A stretch of DNA of 64,000 nt from a marine gamma proteobacterium HTCC2143 (GCA_000169075.1 AAVT01000006.1:64501-128500); one strand, 5' to 3'; shown: positions 44,313-54,372, numbered from the stretch's first letter. Made by a program: numbers and translations. The notes: generated by a model from the letters alone, not told the origin.

Positions 44313-44762
44313 ATGCAAAATTCAATAGTTAGAAACGTATTTGGTTTTTTCGCAGCAGTTATCGCAGCCTATGTGCTTGGCGCAATATTTATTAGTCAAG
44401 GCAACATTGCCAGTATCATTGCATTGGACTTTGATGTGTCTGTAGCACAACGATTTGAAGCCGCGCTGCATGATGTGACGCACATGACAAATATCTATCT
44501 GCCGGTGATCGCAGTCAGTTATTTTGTTTCTATGCCGGTCGCCAGGTTTATCATAAAGTATGTTCCTCAGCAGCGTGCGATCTTGTATGCGTTAGCAGGT
44601 GCTGTTGGCTTAGTTGCCATTCACCTCATAATGAAGATGGTGCTTGGGCTGACTGGTATTGCAGCCACTCGCACCTTTGTCGGGTTGCTTGCGCAGGCTA
44701 TTGCCGGTGGAGTAGGTGGCTACCTATTCCATAGGATCTCTTTAAATCGCGGTGTTTCCTAA
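44313..44762 (+). CDS. Hypothetical four-helix membrane protein
   Basis: A 149-residue hydrophobic protein with four predicted helices (about 8-30, 60-80, 88-108, 115-140). Conserved-looking points are the opening IVRNVFGFFAAVIAAYVLGAI and the loop VPQQRAILYALAG. It resembles small uncharacterised inner-membrane proteins of gammaproteobacteria; I cannot assign a function. It is divergent from the sugar dehydrogenase. Nothing follows it closely on the same strand. Confidence 0.6.
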   Translation: MQNSIVRNVFGFFAAVIAAYVLGAIFISQGNIASIIALDFDVSVAQRFEAALHDVTHMTNIYLPVIAVSYFVSMPVARFIIKYVPQQRAILYALAGAVGLVAIHLIMKMVLGLTGIAATRTFVGLLAQAIAGGVGGYLFHRISLNRGVS

Positions 44763-45518
44763 GTAAGCGCTAAACGTCACTAGCCAAAATACCAGTAGCC
44801 GCGGTAATTTGGTCGATGCAGCAAGTTCTGGTGTTTCCAACGTTCGATGAGTTGTGGACCGTCAATCATTAAAAGCTGCATCTCCGGCCGGTGGTATTAA
44901 ACAGATTCACATCACCGTTTTCTGCTGACTACCGAGCGCCGTAGTCTCTATTATAACTGCTGTCACGCCCAGCCATAATACTCGCGGCTATGGGGTGCAG
45001 ATCGGATGCGCAGCTGGGGTCATGATGATACTCGACCAAGTGCGTCAAAAAAACGCATCTTTTTCGTCTTGCCAAGGCCAGATTTTCTATCAAATTATCG
45101 CTATCGAATCGATTCTGAGTTCAAAAATCACCTGACTACACGTAACTCCTCAAATATTCCGCTCCCTCTCTACTCGAGAAAGCCCAGTGTGGCCTGAAGT
45201 TGAGGCCCTCGTAAAATTAGATGTACCCAGTTTGAGCGGTGTTCGATCGTTAATCTGGAAGTTAGGATCTATAGATAAGCGACTTTCGACACTGCGCGGT
45301 GAGCAGCAGAAGAGCAGGCGTTGTGGTCTTGTTCTGTTAAATACAGCAACCGATACCTCACTGAGTTTAATACCCCGTTGTTACTTTAATACTGTTCTTG
45401 TTTGGTGTTACTGTATGGTGCAATCTGAAATGGCGCTTGCTTTCCGGCGTCAACTGAGTTTAGTCAGTGCAGCCGTTTAACAATTGTTTAAAAGCGTTAG
45501 CTTCTAGAGGGTTATCAA
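44763..45518. other. Intergenic region, no supported gene
   Basis: About 750 bases. Two plus-strand frames (45006-45197 and 45187-45480) and one minus-strand frame into the permease gene have no ribosome binding sites or family resemblance. A possible fragment near 44960-45040 (RGYGVQIGCAAGVMMIL) looks protein-like but is too short to name. The promoter of the permease operon should be at the right end. Confidence 0.4.
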
Positions 45519-46949
45519 ATGTCAGAGCAACATTCTTCAGTTGATTACGAACAAGTGCCGGAAGACTACCTTCAGCAGAGACAGCTAAAGTCGGGTGCGG
45601 CAGGCTGGATTTTACTTGCCGGATTAGGTGTTTCCTATGTGATATCTGGCGAATTTGCCGGCTGGAATTTTGGCCTGGAGCACGGTGGCTTTGGTGGTAT
45701 GTTGCTAGCAACAATTGCTATGGCCATTATGTATGGCGCCAAAGTGCTCAGTCTGGCAGAGCTGTCAGCCGCGCTTCCCACCGCGGGTGGAGGTTATTCC
45801 TTTGCACGTCGTGCTTTAGGTCCCTGGGGGGGATATCTGACCGGCAGCGCTATTTTGCTTGAATATGTAATTGCTCCTGCCGCTATTGCGGTATTCATTG
45901 GCGCCTATGTCGGTGAGCTAGTTGGCGTTGACGGCCCATTAGTTTATGCCGTTTTTTATGCTGTTTTTGTTGGAATTCACTTGCTGGGTACGGGTGAAGC
46001 GCTGCGCTTTATGATGGTGGTGACCGTTATCGCGGTGGCGGGCATCCTTGTGTTTGTGGTCGCTGCTATCCCTCATTTTAGTGTGGCAAATTTATTTGAT
46101 ATAGCGGTTAATGAATCAGCCTCCGGCGCCAGCACATTTCTTCCTCAGGGCTATTTGGGTGTATGGGCCGCCATTCCTTTTGCTATGTGGTTATTTTTAG
46201 CCGTTGAGGGCGTTCCGCTCGCGGCGGAGGAAGCGCGAGACCCTGCTCGCGACTTGCCTCGGGGTATCATCACCGCGATGCTTATCCTGCTAGTTTTTGG
46301 CGGTTGTGTGTTAGTGCTGGTGCCTGGCATTGCGGGGGCCGACGCGATGAAAGCGCATGGGGCGCCGTTGGTAGGAGCCCTGCAGAGCGTCTACGGAGAA
46401 GATTCTGGTGCTGCAATGTTTGTTAATGTGGTCGGTCTTGCGGGCCTTGTCGCTTCCTTTTTCTCCATTATTTACGCCTATTCACGGCAGGTATTTGCCT
46501 TGTCGAGGGCGGGGTATTTACCGCGTTTCCTCTCTGTCACTGGACGCCGCAAAGTTCCCACCTTGTCGCTGATTGTGCCAGGGTTTATAGGATTTGGATT
46601 ATCACTATCGGGAGAGGGTGACTTGATGATTACCATTGCCGTGTTTGGCGCCACAATTTCCTATGCGTTAATGACTCTGTCGCATATCGTTTTACGTCAA
46701 AAAGAGCCTAATTTATTGCGCCCGTATAAAACGCCCGGTGGTGTGTTTACGTCAGGTATTGCGCTGGTTCTATCGGTTGTTGCCTTTGCCTCAACATTTG
46801 TGGTCAATCAGGAAGCCGCGTTATGGAGTGGATTAATTTATCTTCTGATGATTGCCTATTTTGGTCTTTATAGCCGACATCATTTGGTCGCCAGTGCTCC
46901 CGAAGAAGAATTTGAAGCAATTGCTCGAGCCGAACAAGAATTAATTTAA
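45519..46949 (+). CDS. APC-family amino acid/ethanolamine-type permease
   Basis: A 476-residue inner-membrane permease of the amino acid-polyamine-organocation superfamily with about 12 helices. The segments ISGEFAGWNFGLEHGGFGGML and LSAALPTAGGGYSFARRALG are those of ethanolamine permeases. The acidic C-terminal tail (EEEFEAIARAEQEL) is cytoplasmic. It is the first gene of a compact operon with a glutamine-synthetase-like ligase 28 bases downstream and an iron alcohol dehydrogenase after that, which suggests import of an amine or amino-alcohol. Ribosome binding site AGAGGG is about nine bases before ATG. Confidence 0.85.
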   Translation: MSEQHSSVDYEQVPEDYLQQRQLKSGAAGWILLAGLGVSYVISGEFAGWNFGLEHGGFGGMLLATIAMAIMYGAKVLSLAELSAALPTAGGGYSFARRALGPWGGYLTGSAILLEYVIAPAAIAVFIGAYVGELVGVDGPLVYAVFYAVFVGIHLLGTGEALRFMMVVTVIAVAGILVFVVAAIPHFSVANLFDIAVNESASGASTFLPQGYLGVWAAIPFAMWLFLAVEGVPLAAEEARDPARDLPRGIITAMLILLVFGGCVLVLVPGIAGADAMKAHGAPLVGALQSVYGEDSGAAMFVNVVGLAGLVASFFSIIYAYSRQVFALSRAGYLPRFLSVTGRRKVPTLSLIVPGFIGFGLSLSGEGDLMITIAVFGATISYALMTLSHIVLRQKEPNLLRPYKTPGGVFTSGIALVLSVVAFASTFVVNQEAALWSGLIYLLMIAYFGLYSRHHLVASAPEEEFEAIARAEQELI

Positions 46950-46977
46950 CGTCACGCAGAGCGTTAAAAAATAGGAC

Positions 46978-48363
46978 ATGAAAGTTATGAATGCCAGAGA
47001 CGTAAAGACGGTCGCTGATGCGCGGCAGCTTGTTGAGCAACGAGGTTTACAGCATATCAAAGTTGGCCTATTTGATGTTGACGGTATTTTACGAGGTAAG
47101 TATATGAGCAAAGAGAAGTTCTTCTCTGCGCTTGAAGGGGGCTTTGCTTTCTGTGATGTGGTGCTGGGCTGGGATTCTAATGATCAACTTTACCAGACGC
47201 CGGATGTAAAAATTACGGGTTGGCATACTGGATACCCCGATGCGCCCGTGCGGATAGTCCCTGAAAGCTGCAGAGAGCTTCCTATGGAAAATGACGGCTT
47301 GTTATTTTTATGCGACTTTGAGGGAGAAGCAGCGAATATTTGCCCCCGTTCAACACTTGAAAAAGTGGTTAAAAAGGCCGAAAACATGGGCTATGACGCC
47401 CTTGCCGGATTTGAATACGAATTCTTTTTGTTTGACGAGACGCCTGACACAGTCCGAGAAAAAGGCTTTCGCAATCTGAAACCCATTAGCCCTGGGTTTT
47501 TCGGCTATTCGGTACTGCGTAACTCGGTGCATTCAGAAATATATCAGGAGCTACTATCTCTAGCTCAAGAGATGGATTTTCCGATAGAGAGTTTGCATAC
47601 GGAAACAGGTCCCGGCGTTTTAGAGGCTGCAATAACCGTTGACTCAGCGCGCGCAGCAGCCGATAAGGCGGCCCTATTTAAAACCTTTGTTAAGGTGTGG
47701 GCTCAGCGGCGCAAGATGATGGCAACGTTTATGGCTAAATGGTCGAATGATTATCCTGGGCAATCAGGTCACATTCATCTGTCTCTGCGCCGAAGGGATG
47801 GTTCCGGTTCGGCTTTTTATGACCCGTCCCAGCCTATGAACATGAGTGCTACTCAGCGCCATTTTATCGCGGGTCAGCAGCGTCTAATGCCGGAGTTATT
47901 AGCAATGTATGCGCAAACTGTAAATTCCTATTCACGCATGGTACCGGGCTTTTGGGCACCAACAGACGCGACTTGGGGGTGTGAAAATCGTACAACCGCA
48001 TTGCGAGTTATTCCTGGTAGTGATAAGTCTCAACGCACAGAATTTCGTCTGGGTTCGGCCGACGCTAATCCCTATATTGCGCTAGCGGCGGCCCTCGGGT
48101 CAGGGCTGTATGGGATAGAGCACAAAATGGAACCGACTGAGATGGTGCGTGGCAATGCCTATGAACAAAAACACCCGGTGGAATTGGCTCTTGGCAGAGA
48201 TATTTATACAGCGGCAGCGGCGTTAAGTGCTAGCGCGGCAGCGCGTGAACTGTTTGGCGACGCCTTTGTGGAGCATTATGCGGCGACAAGAGAATGGGAG
48301 GGGAAGGAGTTCTCTCGTCATGTAACGGACTGGGAGATGGCCCGTTATTTTGAGATTATTTGA
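46978..48363 (+). CDS. Glutamine synthetase-like gamma-glutamyl-amine ligase
   Basis: A 461-residue member of the glutamine synthetase superfamily, class used for gamma-glutamylation of amines (PuuA, IpuC, GlnA3 relatives). Catalytic features are AGFEYEFFLFDE (metal glutamates), ETGPGVLEAA, SGHIHLSL (metal histidine), and NRTTALRVIPG (ATP/glutamate arginines). The tyrosine adenylylation site of housekeeping GlnA is not evident. It probably couples an imported amine to glutamate with ATP, starting its breakdown. A second ATG three codons in (46987) could be the real start; ribosome binding is ambiguous. The flanking permease and dehydrogenase genes are 28 and 25 bases away. Confidence 0.85.
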   Translation: MKVMNARDVKTVADARQLVEQRGLQHIKVGLFDVDGILRGKYMSKEKFFSALEGGFAFCDVVLGWDSNDQLYQTPDVKITGWHTGYPDAPVRIVPESCRELPMENDGLLFLCDFEGEAANICPRSTLEKVVKKAENMGYDALAGFEYEFFLFDETPDTVREKGFRNLKPISPGFFGYSVLRNSVHSEIYQELLSLAQEMDFPIESLHTETGPGVLEAAITVDSARAAADKAALFKTFVKVWAQRRKMMATFMAKWSNDYPGQSGHIHLSLRRRDGSGSAFYDPSQPMNMSATQRHFIAGQQRLMPELLAMYAQTVNSYSRMVPGFWAPTDATWGCENRTTALRVIPGSDKSQRTEFRLGSADANPYIALAAALGSGLYGIEHKMEPTEMVRGNAYEQKHPVELALGRDIYTAAAALSASAAARELFGDAFVEHYAATREWEGKEFSRHVTDWEMARYFEII

Positions 48364-48388
48364 ACAGCGACGATGATAAGGGCTTCAA

Positions 48389-49561
48389 ATGCAATATGAA
48401 CTTAAGGGTAATTGGAATTATCCGTCGGATATTAGGGCCGGAGCAGGGTTTGTTGAGCAACTCGCGACTTGTTGTAAAGCTCTGGGTATGTCAAAGCCAT
48501 TATTGATAACAGATCCCGGCCTGGCAGATCTAGCGATGGTGAAGATGGCGCTGGCTAGGTGCCGGGCTGAGGGGACTCCGGTAGAGCTGTTTAGCAATAT
48601 CAAAGCCAACCCCACGGGTGAAAATGTCGCCGACGGTTTAGCGGCCTATAGCAAGGGCGGGCATAGCGGCATTATTGCTTTTGGTGGCGGTTCGGCGATG
48701 GATGCGGCTAAGGCAACTGCCTTGATGGTTGGGCAGCAACGATCTCTATGGGATTTTGAGGATGAAGGTGACAACTGGCAACGGGTTAACGAAAGTGGAG
48801 TTGCGCCAGTCATTGCGATCCCCACCACGGCCGGCACAGGATCAGAAGTTGGACGCGCAGCGGTGATTACTGATACAACCCACCAAAGAAAGAGAATTAT
48901 ATTTCATCCAAAAATCCAGCCGCAGATAGTTATTCTAGACCCCGAGTTAACCGTCAGTTTACCTGCTGCAATAACGGCGGCGACGGGTATGGATGCGCTG
49001 TCGCACAATCTTGAGGCGTACTGTTCTCCGGGTTATCACCCCATGGCCGATGGTATTGCGATTGAGGGGATCCGCTTAGTGAAAGAAAATTTACCCACGG
49101 CTGTGGCTGATGGCAATGATATAGCTGCGCGCATGCAAATGCTGGTTGCTTCAACCATGGGGGCAACGGCTTTTCAGAAGGGTCTCGGGGCAATGCATGC
49201 TTTAGCCCATCCGCTAGGGGCACTTTATGACGCTCATCATGGTCTGCTTAACGCTATTTTAATGCCGTATGTGCTGCAAGCTAATCGCGATCAGATTACG
49301 TTAAAAGTCGCGCGGCTTGCTCGTTATCTGGAGCTTGAAAATCCCGGGTACGATAGTTTTCAACGTTGGGTGTTGCAACTGCGTGAAAGCATTGGCATTC
49401 CGCACAGCTTAGCCGAGATCGGTATCGATGAATGTGAAAGTGATAGGGTAGGACAAATGGCGTCTGAGGACGCGAGTGCTGGCGGTAATCCGATCTGTTT
49501 TTCGGCGGTTGAATACGCTACCATTTTTAGCCGGGCGGTGAACGGTGAGTTAGCGGTTTAA
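48389..49561 (+). CDS. Iron-containing alcohol dehydrogenase
   Basis: A 390-residue group III (iron-dependent) alcohol dehydrogenase. The NAD(P) motif GGGSAMDAAKA, the stretch IPTTAGTGSEV and the metal-binding segments ATGMDALSHNLEAYCSPGYHP and GAMHALAHPLGALYDAHHG are complete. It should oxidise an alcohol or reduce an aldehyde, for example the aldehyde from an amino-alcohol. It is the last gene of the permease-ligase operon. A 9-bp hairpin lies 44 bases after its stop. Confidence 0.9.
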   Translation: MQYELKGNWNYPSDIRAGAGFVEQLATCCKALGMSKPLLITDPGLADLAMVKMALARCRAEGTPVELFSNIKANPTGENVADGLAAYSKGGHSGIIAFGGGSAMDAAKATALMVGQQRSLWDFEDEGDNWQRVNESGVAPVIAIPTTAGTGSEVGRAAVITDTTHQRKRIIFHPKIQPQIVILDPELTVSLPAAITAATGMDALSHNLEAYCSPGYHPMADGIAIEGIRLVKENLPTAVADGNDIAARMQMLVASTMGATAFQKGLGAMHALAHPLGALYDAHHGLLNAILMPYVLQANRDQITLKVARLARYLELENPGYDSFQRWVLQLRESIGIPHSLAEIGIDECESDRVGQMASEDASAGGNPICFSAVEYATIFSRAVNGELAV

Positions 49562-49604
49562 TCATGTCTCGTGCTGATAAGTAAAGGGCAAGTGGGCCTT
49601 GTTA

Positions 49605-49629
49605 GTGGTCATCAGGGTTCGATGACCAC
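49605..49629. terminator. Inverted repeat, possible terminator of the amine operon
   Basis: GTGGTCATC (49605-49613) and GATGACCAC (49621-49629) form a perfect 9-bp stem with a seven-base loop, 44 bases past the dehydrogenase stop. There is no T-run, so it may instead stabilise the mRNA end or bind a protein. Confidence 0.45.
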
Positions 49630-49815
49630 AGACTGAGTGTAAGCGCTCAAGTATTTTACATCGTTATCATTTAAGTGCATTACTGACGCCATCATGACAT
49701 GGCCAAATATCATGTCAGTTGTTCGCTCGCCGACTAAGGTCCGCATGGCTATATCCCGCGGTATTTTTCTGTTTAGACACTCAGTTTGGGGGTTACCGGA
49801 CTCAGACCGCCACAA
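49612..49815 (-). pseudogene. Possible C-terminal fragment of a class I cytochrome c
   Basis: The minus-strand frame ends with MMASVMHLNDNDVKYLSAYTQSV, which resembles the last helix of c5/c553-type cytochromes (methionine ligand region, then LSDEDIxxLAAYIxS). The haem-binding CxxCH part and a signal peptide are absent. It may be a 3' stump of a deleted gene; the match is short, so confidence is low. Confidence 0.35.
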
Positions 49816-50295
49816 TGAATCAACAGGGTCGAGAAAAATAAATAAAACGGTGTTATTAAACCCTCAGCTCAAACCTTATTTAATAGTGGCAGCAATAACT
49901 GGTTAGCACTGCGAAATAGTAAGAGCGATCGCTTCAGGTGATTCCCCCCGTCGTTGAAAACGCACTCCAATCCGCAGCTCAACTACCGACGTTGTGGGTG
50001 TCGCTACTTAGCTCAGGCAATCTGCGAAGTGAATCGCTTTCAAAGCTGTTGGCCGAGTGGGTAAATTCAAGACTTCTAAGGGTCTGTTAAGCTTGATGTA
50101 TGATCTGGAATTAGAGTCTATCATTAGCTCATATCGTCTTATGTTTGAAAAACTTTAAGATCTCGATTCCCATTAGTCTCCCGGAAGTATAGATGTTATT
50201 GTGGAACCCAGTGGGGTTATCCTGCTCGAAGAACGTCTCTGGTTACTAAACAGAGGGTAAGAATGGCAATGACTATAGCAAAGGAATACTAGTAC

Positions 50296-52464
50296 ATGTC
50301 TTTCAGTACTGGAATAATGCAGAAATTGATTCCTCCTGTTCGCGGCGCTACACAACGTGCGCGAATAAAGACATATTTGTACACGTATATCTATTTGGTG
50401 GCTGCTGCTTGGATCGCCGGCGCAATAGCCGTCATGAGCTGGCCAATGGCCTTGGCAGCTACTCTTAATCTTATCGCATGCCTTATTTTTCTAATGGCTC
50501 TAAGGGCTGAAAAGCTGGCTATTGTCCGCGTCGGTTTGCCGTTTTGTCTGGTGGCAGGTACCACGTTTGTGAGTGCAACAAACGCGGGTGTGCACGACAT
50601 AGCTATCAGTGTCTACATGGTCGCCATTATTTCCGCTGCCTTTTTCTTAGGATCCTCGGGAACCATAGCAACATTCGTTCTTGTTTTGATCGGTTTCACT
50701 ATTGTTTTTTCTTTAGAAGTTACTGGCCAAATCAGCCCCGTCATTCAATTAGGTTTTCCGAAAACCCTGCTCTACTTTTTGATTATTTACAGTCTTATTA
50801 CGGCAGCAATTTTTGCATTTTTTAGGATCATACGATGGGACCTGAGTATTGCTGAGTCTGAAAAAGTAAGGGCGATGCAAGCGCAAGCGTTTTTGACGCG
50901 GAAAACCGAAGAGCTACGTGTCAGCGAAGCGAGGTATAAAATACTGGCAGAAAACTCTAGCGATGTTGTCTGGACCACAAATTTAAAAGGCGGGCTGACA
51001 TTCCTAAGTCCGTCTATATATGGCTTTGTCGGCTTTTCACCAAAAGAATGGGAGAGTAGATCAATACATCAGCAGATGACACTCGAATCTGCCAAATTAA
51101 TGAGAGAAATAATTACAACACAGTTAGAGACAGAAAAATCAGGTCTCGCTGACCCTGATCGCGTGGTCACAGAGGAGCTGACCTATAACCACAGAGACGG
51201 TCATCAGGTGCATGGTGAATTTAGGGCTAATTTCATGCGTGATTCTGCTGGTCAAGCAACTGGATTATTATTTGTCACCCGAGATGTTAGTGAACGCAGG
51301 GCGGCACAAGATCGAGAACGTGAACTGCGAGCACTAGCCTTCCGTGCACAAAAAATGGAAAGCCTGGGTGTGCTGGCGGGAGGTATTGCCCACGATTTCA
51401 ATAATCTGGTAATGGCGATTGAGGCCAATATCGATCTTGCCAGAAGTGAGCTGCCGCCTGAATTTAAAAATAACAGCTCTTTATCCATTGCCGCTGAGGC
51501 CTGCAAGGACGCCGCTGCGTTAAGTTTTCGGTTGCTCACTTTTTCTGCCGGAGGTACCCCTGTCAAATCCCCTGTTGCTCTTCCCGATATTGTTCGCGAC
51601 TCAGTAAATCTCGCGGCAGCTGGGGATAATATCGCAGTGGATATTAAAATCGAGGATGATCTGCCGAACATTAATGCGGACATCGGGCAAATTAAGCAAG
51701 TGCTCACCAATCTCGGTTTGAATGCGAGCCAGTCAATGTCTGGCGAGGGTACGCTTTGGGTCACGGTCGAAGCAACTGATATTTTTGAAGGGTCGGGGTT
51801 GTCGCTGTCGCCGGGACGCTACGTACACCTTATTTTTCGTGATGAGGGTATCGGCATCGAAGAAAAAGAAATAGATAAAATTTTCGATCCTTTTTTCACC
51901 ACAAAAGAAACAGGAAGCGGTCTCGGTCTGACATCTTCCTATTCAATCATAAAGCAGCATGGCGGTATAATTATTGTCGAGTCAACGTTGGGTTATGGAA
52001 GTAGTTTTCATATTTACCTGCCTGCATCGCTCGAAACTACAGTTCCAGTGTCAGATCTGGATGCGGGAATTATCAGCGGCGTTGGACGCGTTTTGGTGAT
52101 GGATGATGATCAGCGGATACGGAAGTTAACAGGGAGGTATTTGCAAAAACTTGGATACCGTTTTGATCTTGCAGAGCATGGTGAAGATGCCATTAAAAAA
52201 TTTGATACGGCCTTCAAAGACCAAATGCCCTACGACGCTGTTATTCTGGATCTTACCGTGCGAGGAGGAATGGGCGGAGAAGAGGCAATAAAAGGACTTT
52301 TAAAGATAGATCCCAGTGCCAAGGTGATTGTGGCGAGTGGGCACGCAAATAATCTAATCATGGCAAATCACGCCGATTTTGGTTTCTCTGGTGCGCTCAG
52401 CAAACCTTATAAGATTCAGTCGCTTGGCAATATCTTAAACCGAGTGTTATCAAAAGGTGATTAA
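50296..52464 (+). CDS. Hybrid histidine kinase (membrane, PAS, HK, receiver)
   Basis: A 722-residue sensor kinase: about five or six membrane helices (residues 25-185), a PAS domain (about 215-335), a HisKA-type phosphoacceptor with GGIAHDFNN, an ATPase domain (NLGLNASQSM, RDEGIGI, FFTTKETGSGLGL), and a C-terminal receiver (about 595-722) with VLVMDDD at its start and the phosphorylated Asp in VILDLTVRGG. The membrane part resembles no small-ligand sensor I can name. It is alone; the phosphorelay target is not adjacent. The start follows AAGGAA at ten bases. Confidence 0.85.
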   Translation: MSFSTGIMQKLIPPVRGATQRARIKTYLYTYIYLVAAAWIAGAIAVMSWPMALAATLNLIACLIFLMALRAEKLAIVRVGLPFCLVAGTTFVSATNAGVHDIAISVYMVAIISAAFFLGSSGTIATFVLVLIGFTIVFSLEVTGQISPVIQLGFPKTLLYFLIIYSLITAAIFAFFRIIRWDLSIAESEKVRAMQAQAFLTRKTEELRVSEARYKILAENSSDVVWTTNLKGGLTFLSPSIYGFVGFSPKEWESRSIHQQMTLESAKLMREIITTQLETEKSGLADPDRVVTEELTYNHRDGHQVHGEFRANFMRDSAGQATGLLFVTRDVSERRAAQDRERELRALAFRAQKMESLGVLAGGIAHDFNNLVMAIEANIDLARSELPPEFKNNSSLSIAAEACKDAAALSFRLLTFSAGGTPVKSPVALPDIVRDSVNLAAAGDNIAVDIKIEDDLPNINADIGQIKQVLTNLGLNASQSMSGEGTLWVTVEATDIFEGSGLSLSPGRYVHLIFRDEGIGIEEKEIDKIFDPFFTTKETGSGLGLTSSYSIIKQHGGIIIVESTLGYGSSFHIYLPASLETTVPVSDLDAGIISGVGRVLVMDDDQRIRKLTGRYLQKLGYRFDLAEHGEDAIKKFDTAFKDQMPYDAVILDLTVRGGMGGEEAIKGLLKIDPSAKVIVASGHANNLIMANHADFGFSGALSKPYKIQSLGNILNRVLSKGD

Positions 52465-52857
52465 GATAATGGATATTTTGTCTTCGGTATCGCATTCGGC
52501 TGCTGCCTGATCTAGTTTGGTGGCTAAAAATCTGCATAATAGGCCATCAGGAATAGTGAAATAACAGGTGAGTTGATCGGGAATTTGACAGTGCCAGGAG
52601 TAAAAAAATACTCTGGGTAATGTAGATTTAGCTTGAGTAGGCTAACTACAGTTTTTAGTTGGCAATTCTCGATTTAATGAACCAAATTGTGCGACGACCA
52701 ATAAGTAAAAAAGAATCGGCCTTATAGTGCGTCATTAATCGTACATTGGCAGAAAGTGCGGCTATTGCTAACCAAACCCCCACTGTTTTTACTGTGAGAT
52801 CACTCTGTAGGGCGGCTGAACATATGCCTGAAGAGCTCATCTTGGTTATACCATAAA
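52465..52857. other. Intergenic region between convergent genes
   Basis: A 393-base convergent gap. CCAGGAGTA (52594-52602) and TACTCTGG (52609-52616) pair with one bulge around an A-loop, a possible terminator for the kinase gene. A 61-codon minus-strand frame (52655-52840) begins 17 bases after the ligase stop on the same strand and is mildly hydrophobic, but has no ribosome binding site and no recognisable family; I do not annotate it. Confidence 0.4.
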
Positions 52858-54372
52858 TTAATCATGGCCCATTCGCTTGACGATCTCAGTCAACCCGCGG
52901 AAATCAGTCTTGCCACTGCCCATACGTGGGAAATTGCCAACAACGACATACTGCTTTGGCAGTGCCAAATTAGACATTTCCTTGGCGAGGAGCTTATTCG
53001 TTTCATGTGGGTCTATCTTATAATCGCTTACTGCGACTATCTTCGAGCCGCGTTTAGAATCCGGTAGCTCAACCGCACAACATTCGATATGCTCAGCCGT
53101 TAGTTCGTTCAAGGCTTCCTCGACCATGACAAGAGAGATCATTTCGCCTCCAATTTTGACGAACCGCTTCAGTCGCCCCTTGTGCCAGATATATCCATCT
53201 TCGTCGATGCAGCCAAGGTCGCCAGTATCGTACCAGCCCGACTTAATTTTAAGTGAAGACTCCTCTACATTATTTAAATAACCTTGCATGACGCCTGCAC
53301 CTCTCACCATTATCTTGCCGGTTTCGCCCGCTGGAGAGTCTTCACCTGTTTCGTAATTTTCTATCCTTACTTCGGTGCCGGGAATTGGTATGCCGATACT
53401 GCCGGGTCTGTTGCGGTCTCGTGGATTCACCGAGATAACGGGTGAAGTTTCGGTGGCGCCATAACCTTCGAAGATCTCTAGCTGGTGTTTGTCTCGAAAT
53501 AATGCCCGCAGTCTTTCTGGGCATTTATCAGCGCCAGAGACCGCGAGTTTGATGCTAGAGAAATCACCGGGGTTAGACTGCTTGACATAACCTTCTAAAA
53601 ATAACGGTGTTCCTATCAGCAATTCAGGCGACGTTTCCTTGATTATTTTGGCAACTGTCTTAAATTCTAAGGGGTTAGCATAGGTGATCGACGTCATTCC
53701 TAGACACAGCGGCGTCCAGAGATTTATTGTCAATCCAAAGACATGAAAATAGGGTAAGACTGCCAATAAGTTGTCCATGCCGTAAACATCCATCATGTCG
53801 CAGAAGGCGTCAATGTTGGAGAGTACGTTTTGCTGGCTGAGCTGGACGACCTTCGGGTCTTTCTCGCTACCGCTGGTGAATAAGATAACCGCGGGTCTAT
53901 CAAGATCGTGGTTGCCACTAATACGCTTTAGAAGTGCGGTTGGGAGTTTTGATGTGGCAAAGGCTATGCCTTTCTCAACTACACCAAGGCTGGCCATAAT
54001 ATCCTCGATAAAGACCATGCCAGGTAATTCTTCGCAACCAGTTTTTTCCAATAGTGCTCGGGCGGTAATGATAACCTCAAAGTCACATTGCTGTTGCGCA
54101 TAGGCGCAGTTTTTCTCGGCTCCGGTAGAGTAGTTGATCATCACGGGTGTGAGGCCCGCGAAGACCGCCCCGGTGATGGCAAGCGCTCCTCCAGACGAGG
54201 TGGGCATCATTATGCCTATTCTGCCCCGTTCCAGCTTCCTGAAGCGGCGGGCTAGAATAAACGTGGCTAATAGCGCCTGCTGATAACTAACCTCACGATC
54301 GGTGGAGCGGTCGTTGAAGGCGATCTTATCGGGATGCTTGCGGACAGAGTCTATAAATCGATGTTGTAGCAT
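52858..54372 (-). CDS. AMP-dependent acyl-CoA/acyl-ACP synthetase
   Basis: A 504-residue adenylate-forming enzyme. The ATP/AMP motifs are ILFTSGSEKDPKVV (P-loop), EGYGATETSP (A5), WYDTGDLG (A7) and GRLKRFVKIGGEMISL (A8). The closest recognisable type is the synthetase half of Aas, the 2-acyl-glycerophosphoethanolamine acyltransferase/acyl-ACP synthetase; the acyltransferase half is absent. It should activate a fatty or other carboxylic acid to an acyl adenylate and then a thioester. The A10 lysine is in GSGKTDFRGL near the end. It is divergent from the photolyase gene. Confidence 0.85.
   Translation of the reverse strand: MLQHRFIDSVRKHPDKIAFNDRSTDREVSYQQALLATFILARRFRKLERGRIGIMMPTSSGGALAITGAVFAGLTPVMINYSTGAEKNCAYAQQQCDFEVIITARALLEKTGCEELPGMVFIEDIMASLGVVEKGIAFATSKLPTALLKRISGNHDLDRPAVILFTSGSEKDPKVVQLSQQNVLSNIDAFCDMMDVYGMDNLLAVLPYFHVFGLTINLWTPLCLGMTSITYANPLEFKTVAKIIKETSPELLIGTPLFLEGYVKQSNPGDFSSIKLAVSGADKCPERLRALFRDKHQLEIFEGYGATETSPVISVNPRDRNRPGSIGIPIPGTEVRIENYETGEDSPAGETGKIMVRGAGVMQGYLNNVEESSLKIKSGWYDTGDLGCIDEDGYIWHKGRLKRFVKIGGEMISLVMVEEALNELTAEHIECCAVELPDSKRGSKIVAVSDYKIDPHETNKLLAKEMSNLALPKQYVVVGNFPRMGSGKTDFRGLTEIVKRMGHD

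Larger units (their letters stand above)
49562..50295. other. Intergenic region with hairpin and gene remnants
   Basis: A 734-base gap. It starts with the hairpin at 49605-49629. A minus-strand cytochrome-like fragment is listed separately. A plus-strand open stretch at 49938-50090 (50 codons from GTG, reading VIPPVVENALQSAAQLPTLW) is protein-like but unidentified. AAGGAA before 50296 is the ribosome binding site of the kinase. Confidence 0.4.

Noticed and set aside
45006..45480. Two plus-strand frames of 63 and 97 codons
   Set aside because: No ribosome binding sites, no domain pattern, biased composition; not supported as genes.
50045..50110. tRNA-like string (GGCCGAGTGGGTAAATTC)
   Set aside because: Resembles a Ser/Leu D-arm, but no acceptor stem, anticodon arm or T-loop follows at the right distances.
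52655..52840. 61-codon minus-strand frame just after the acyl-CoA synthetase gene
   Set aside because: Position fits an operon, but there is no ribosome binding site and no recognisable domain.
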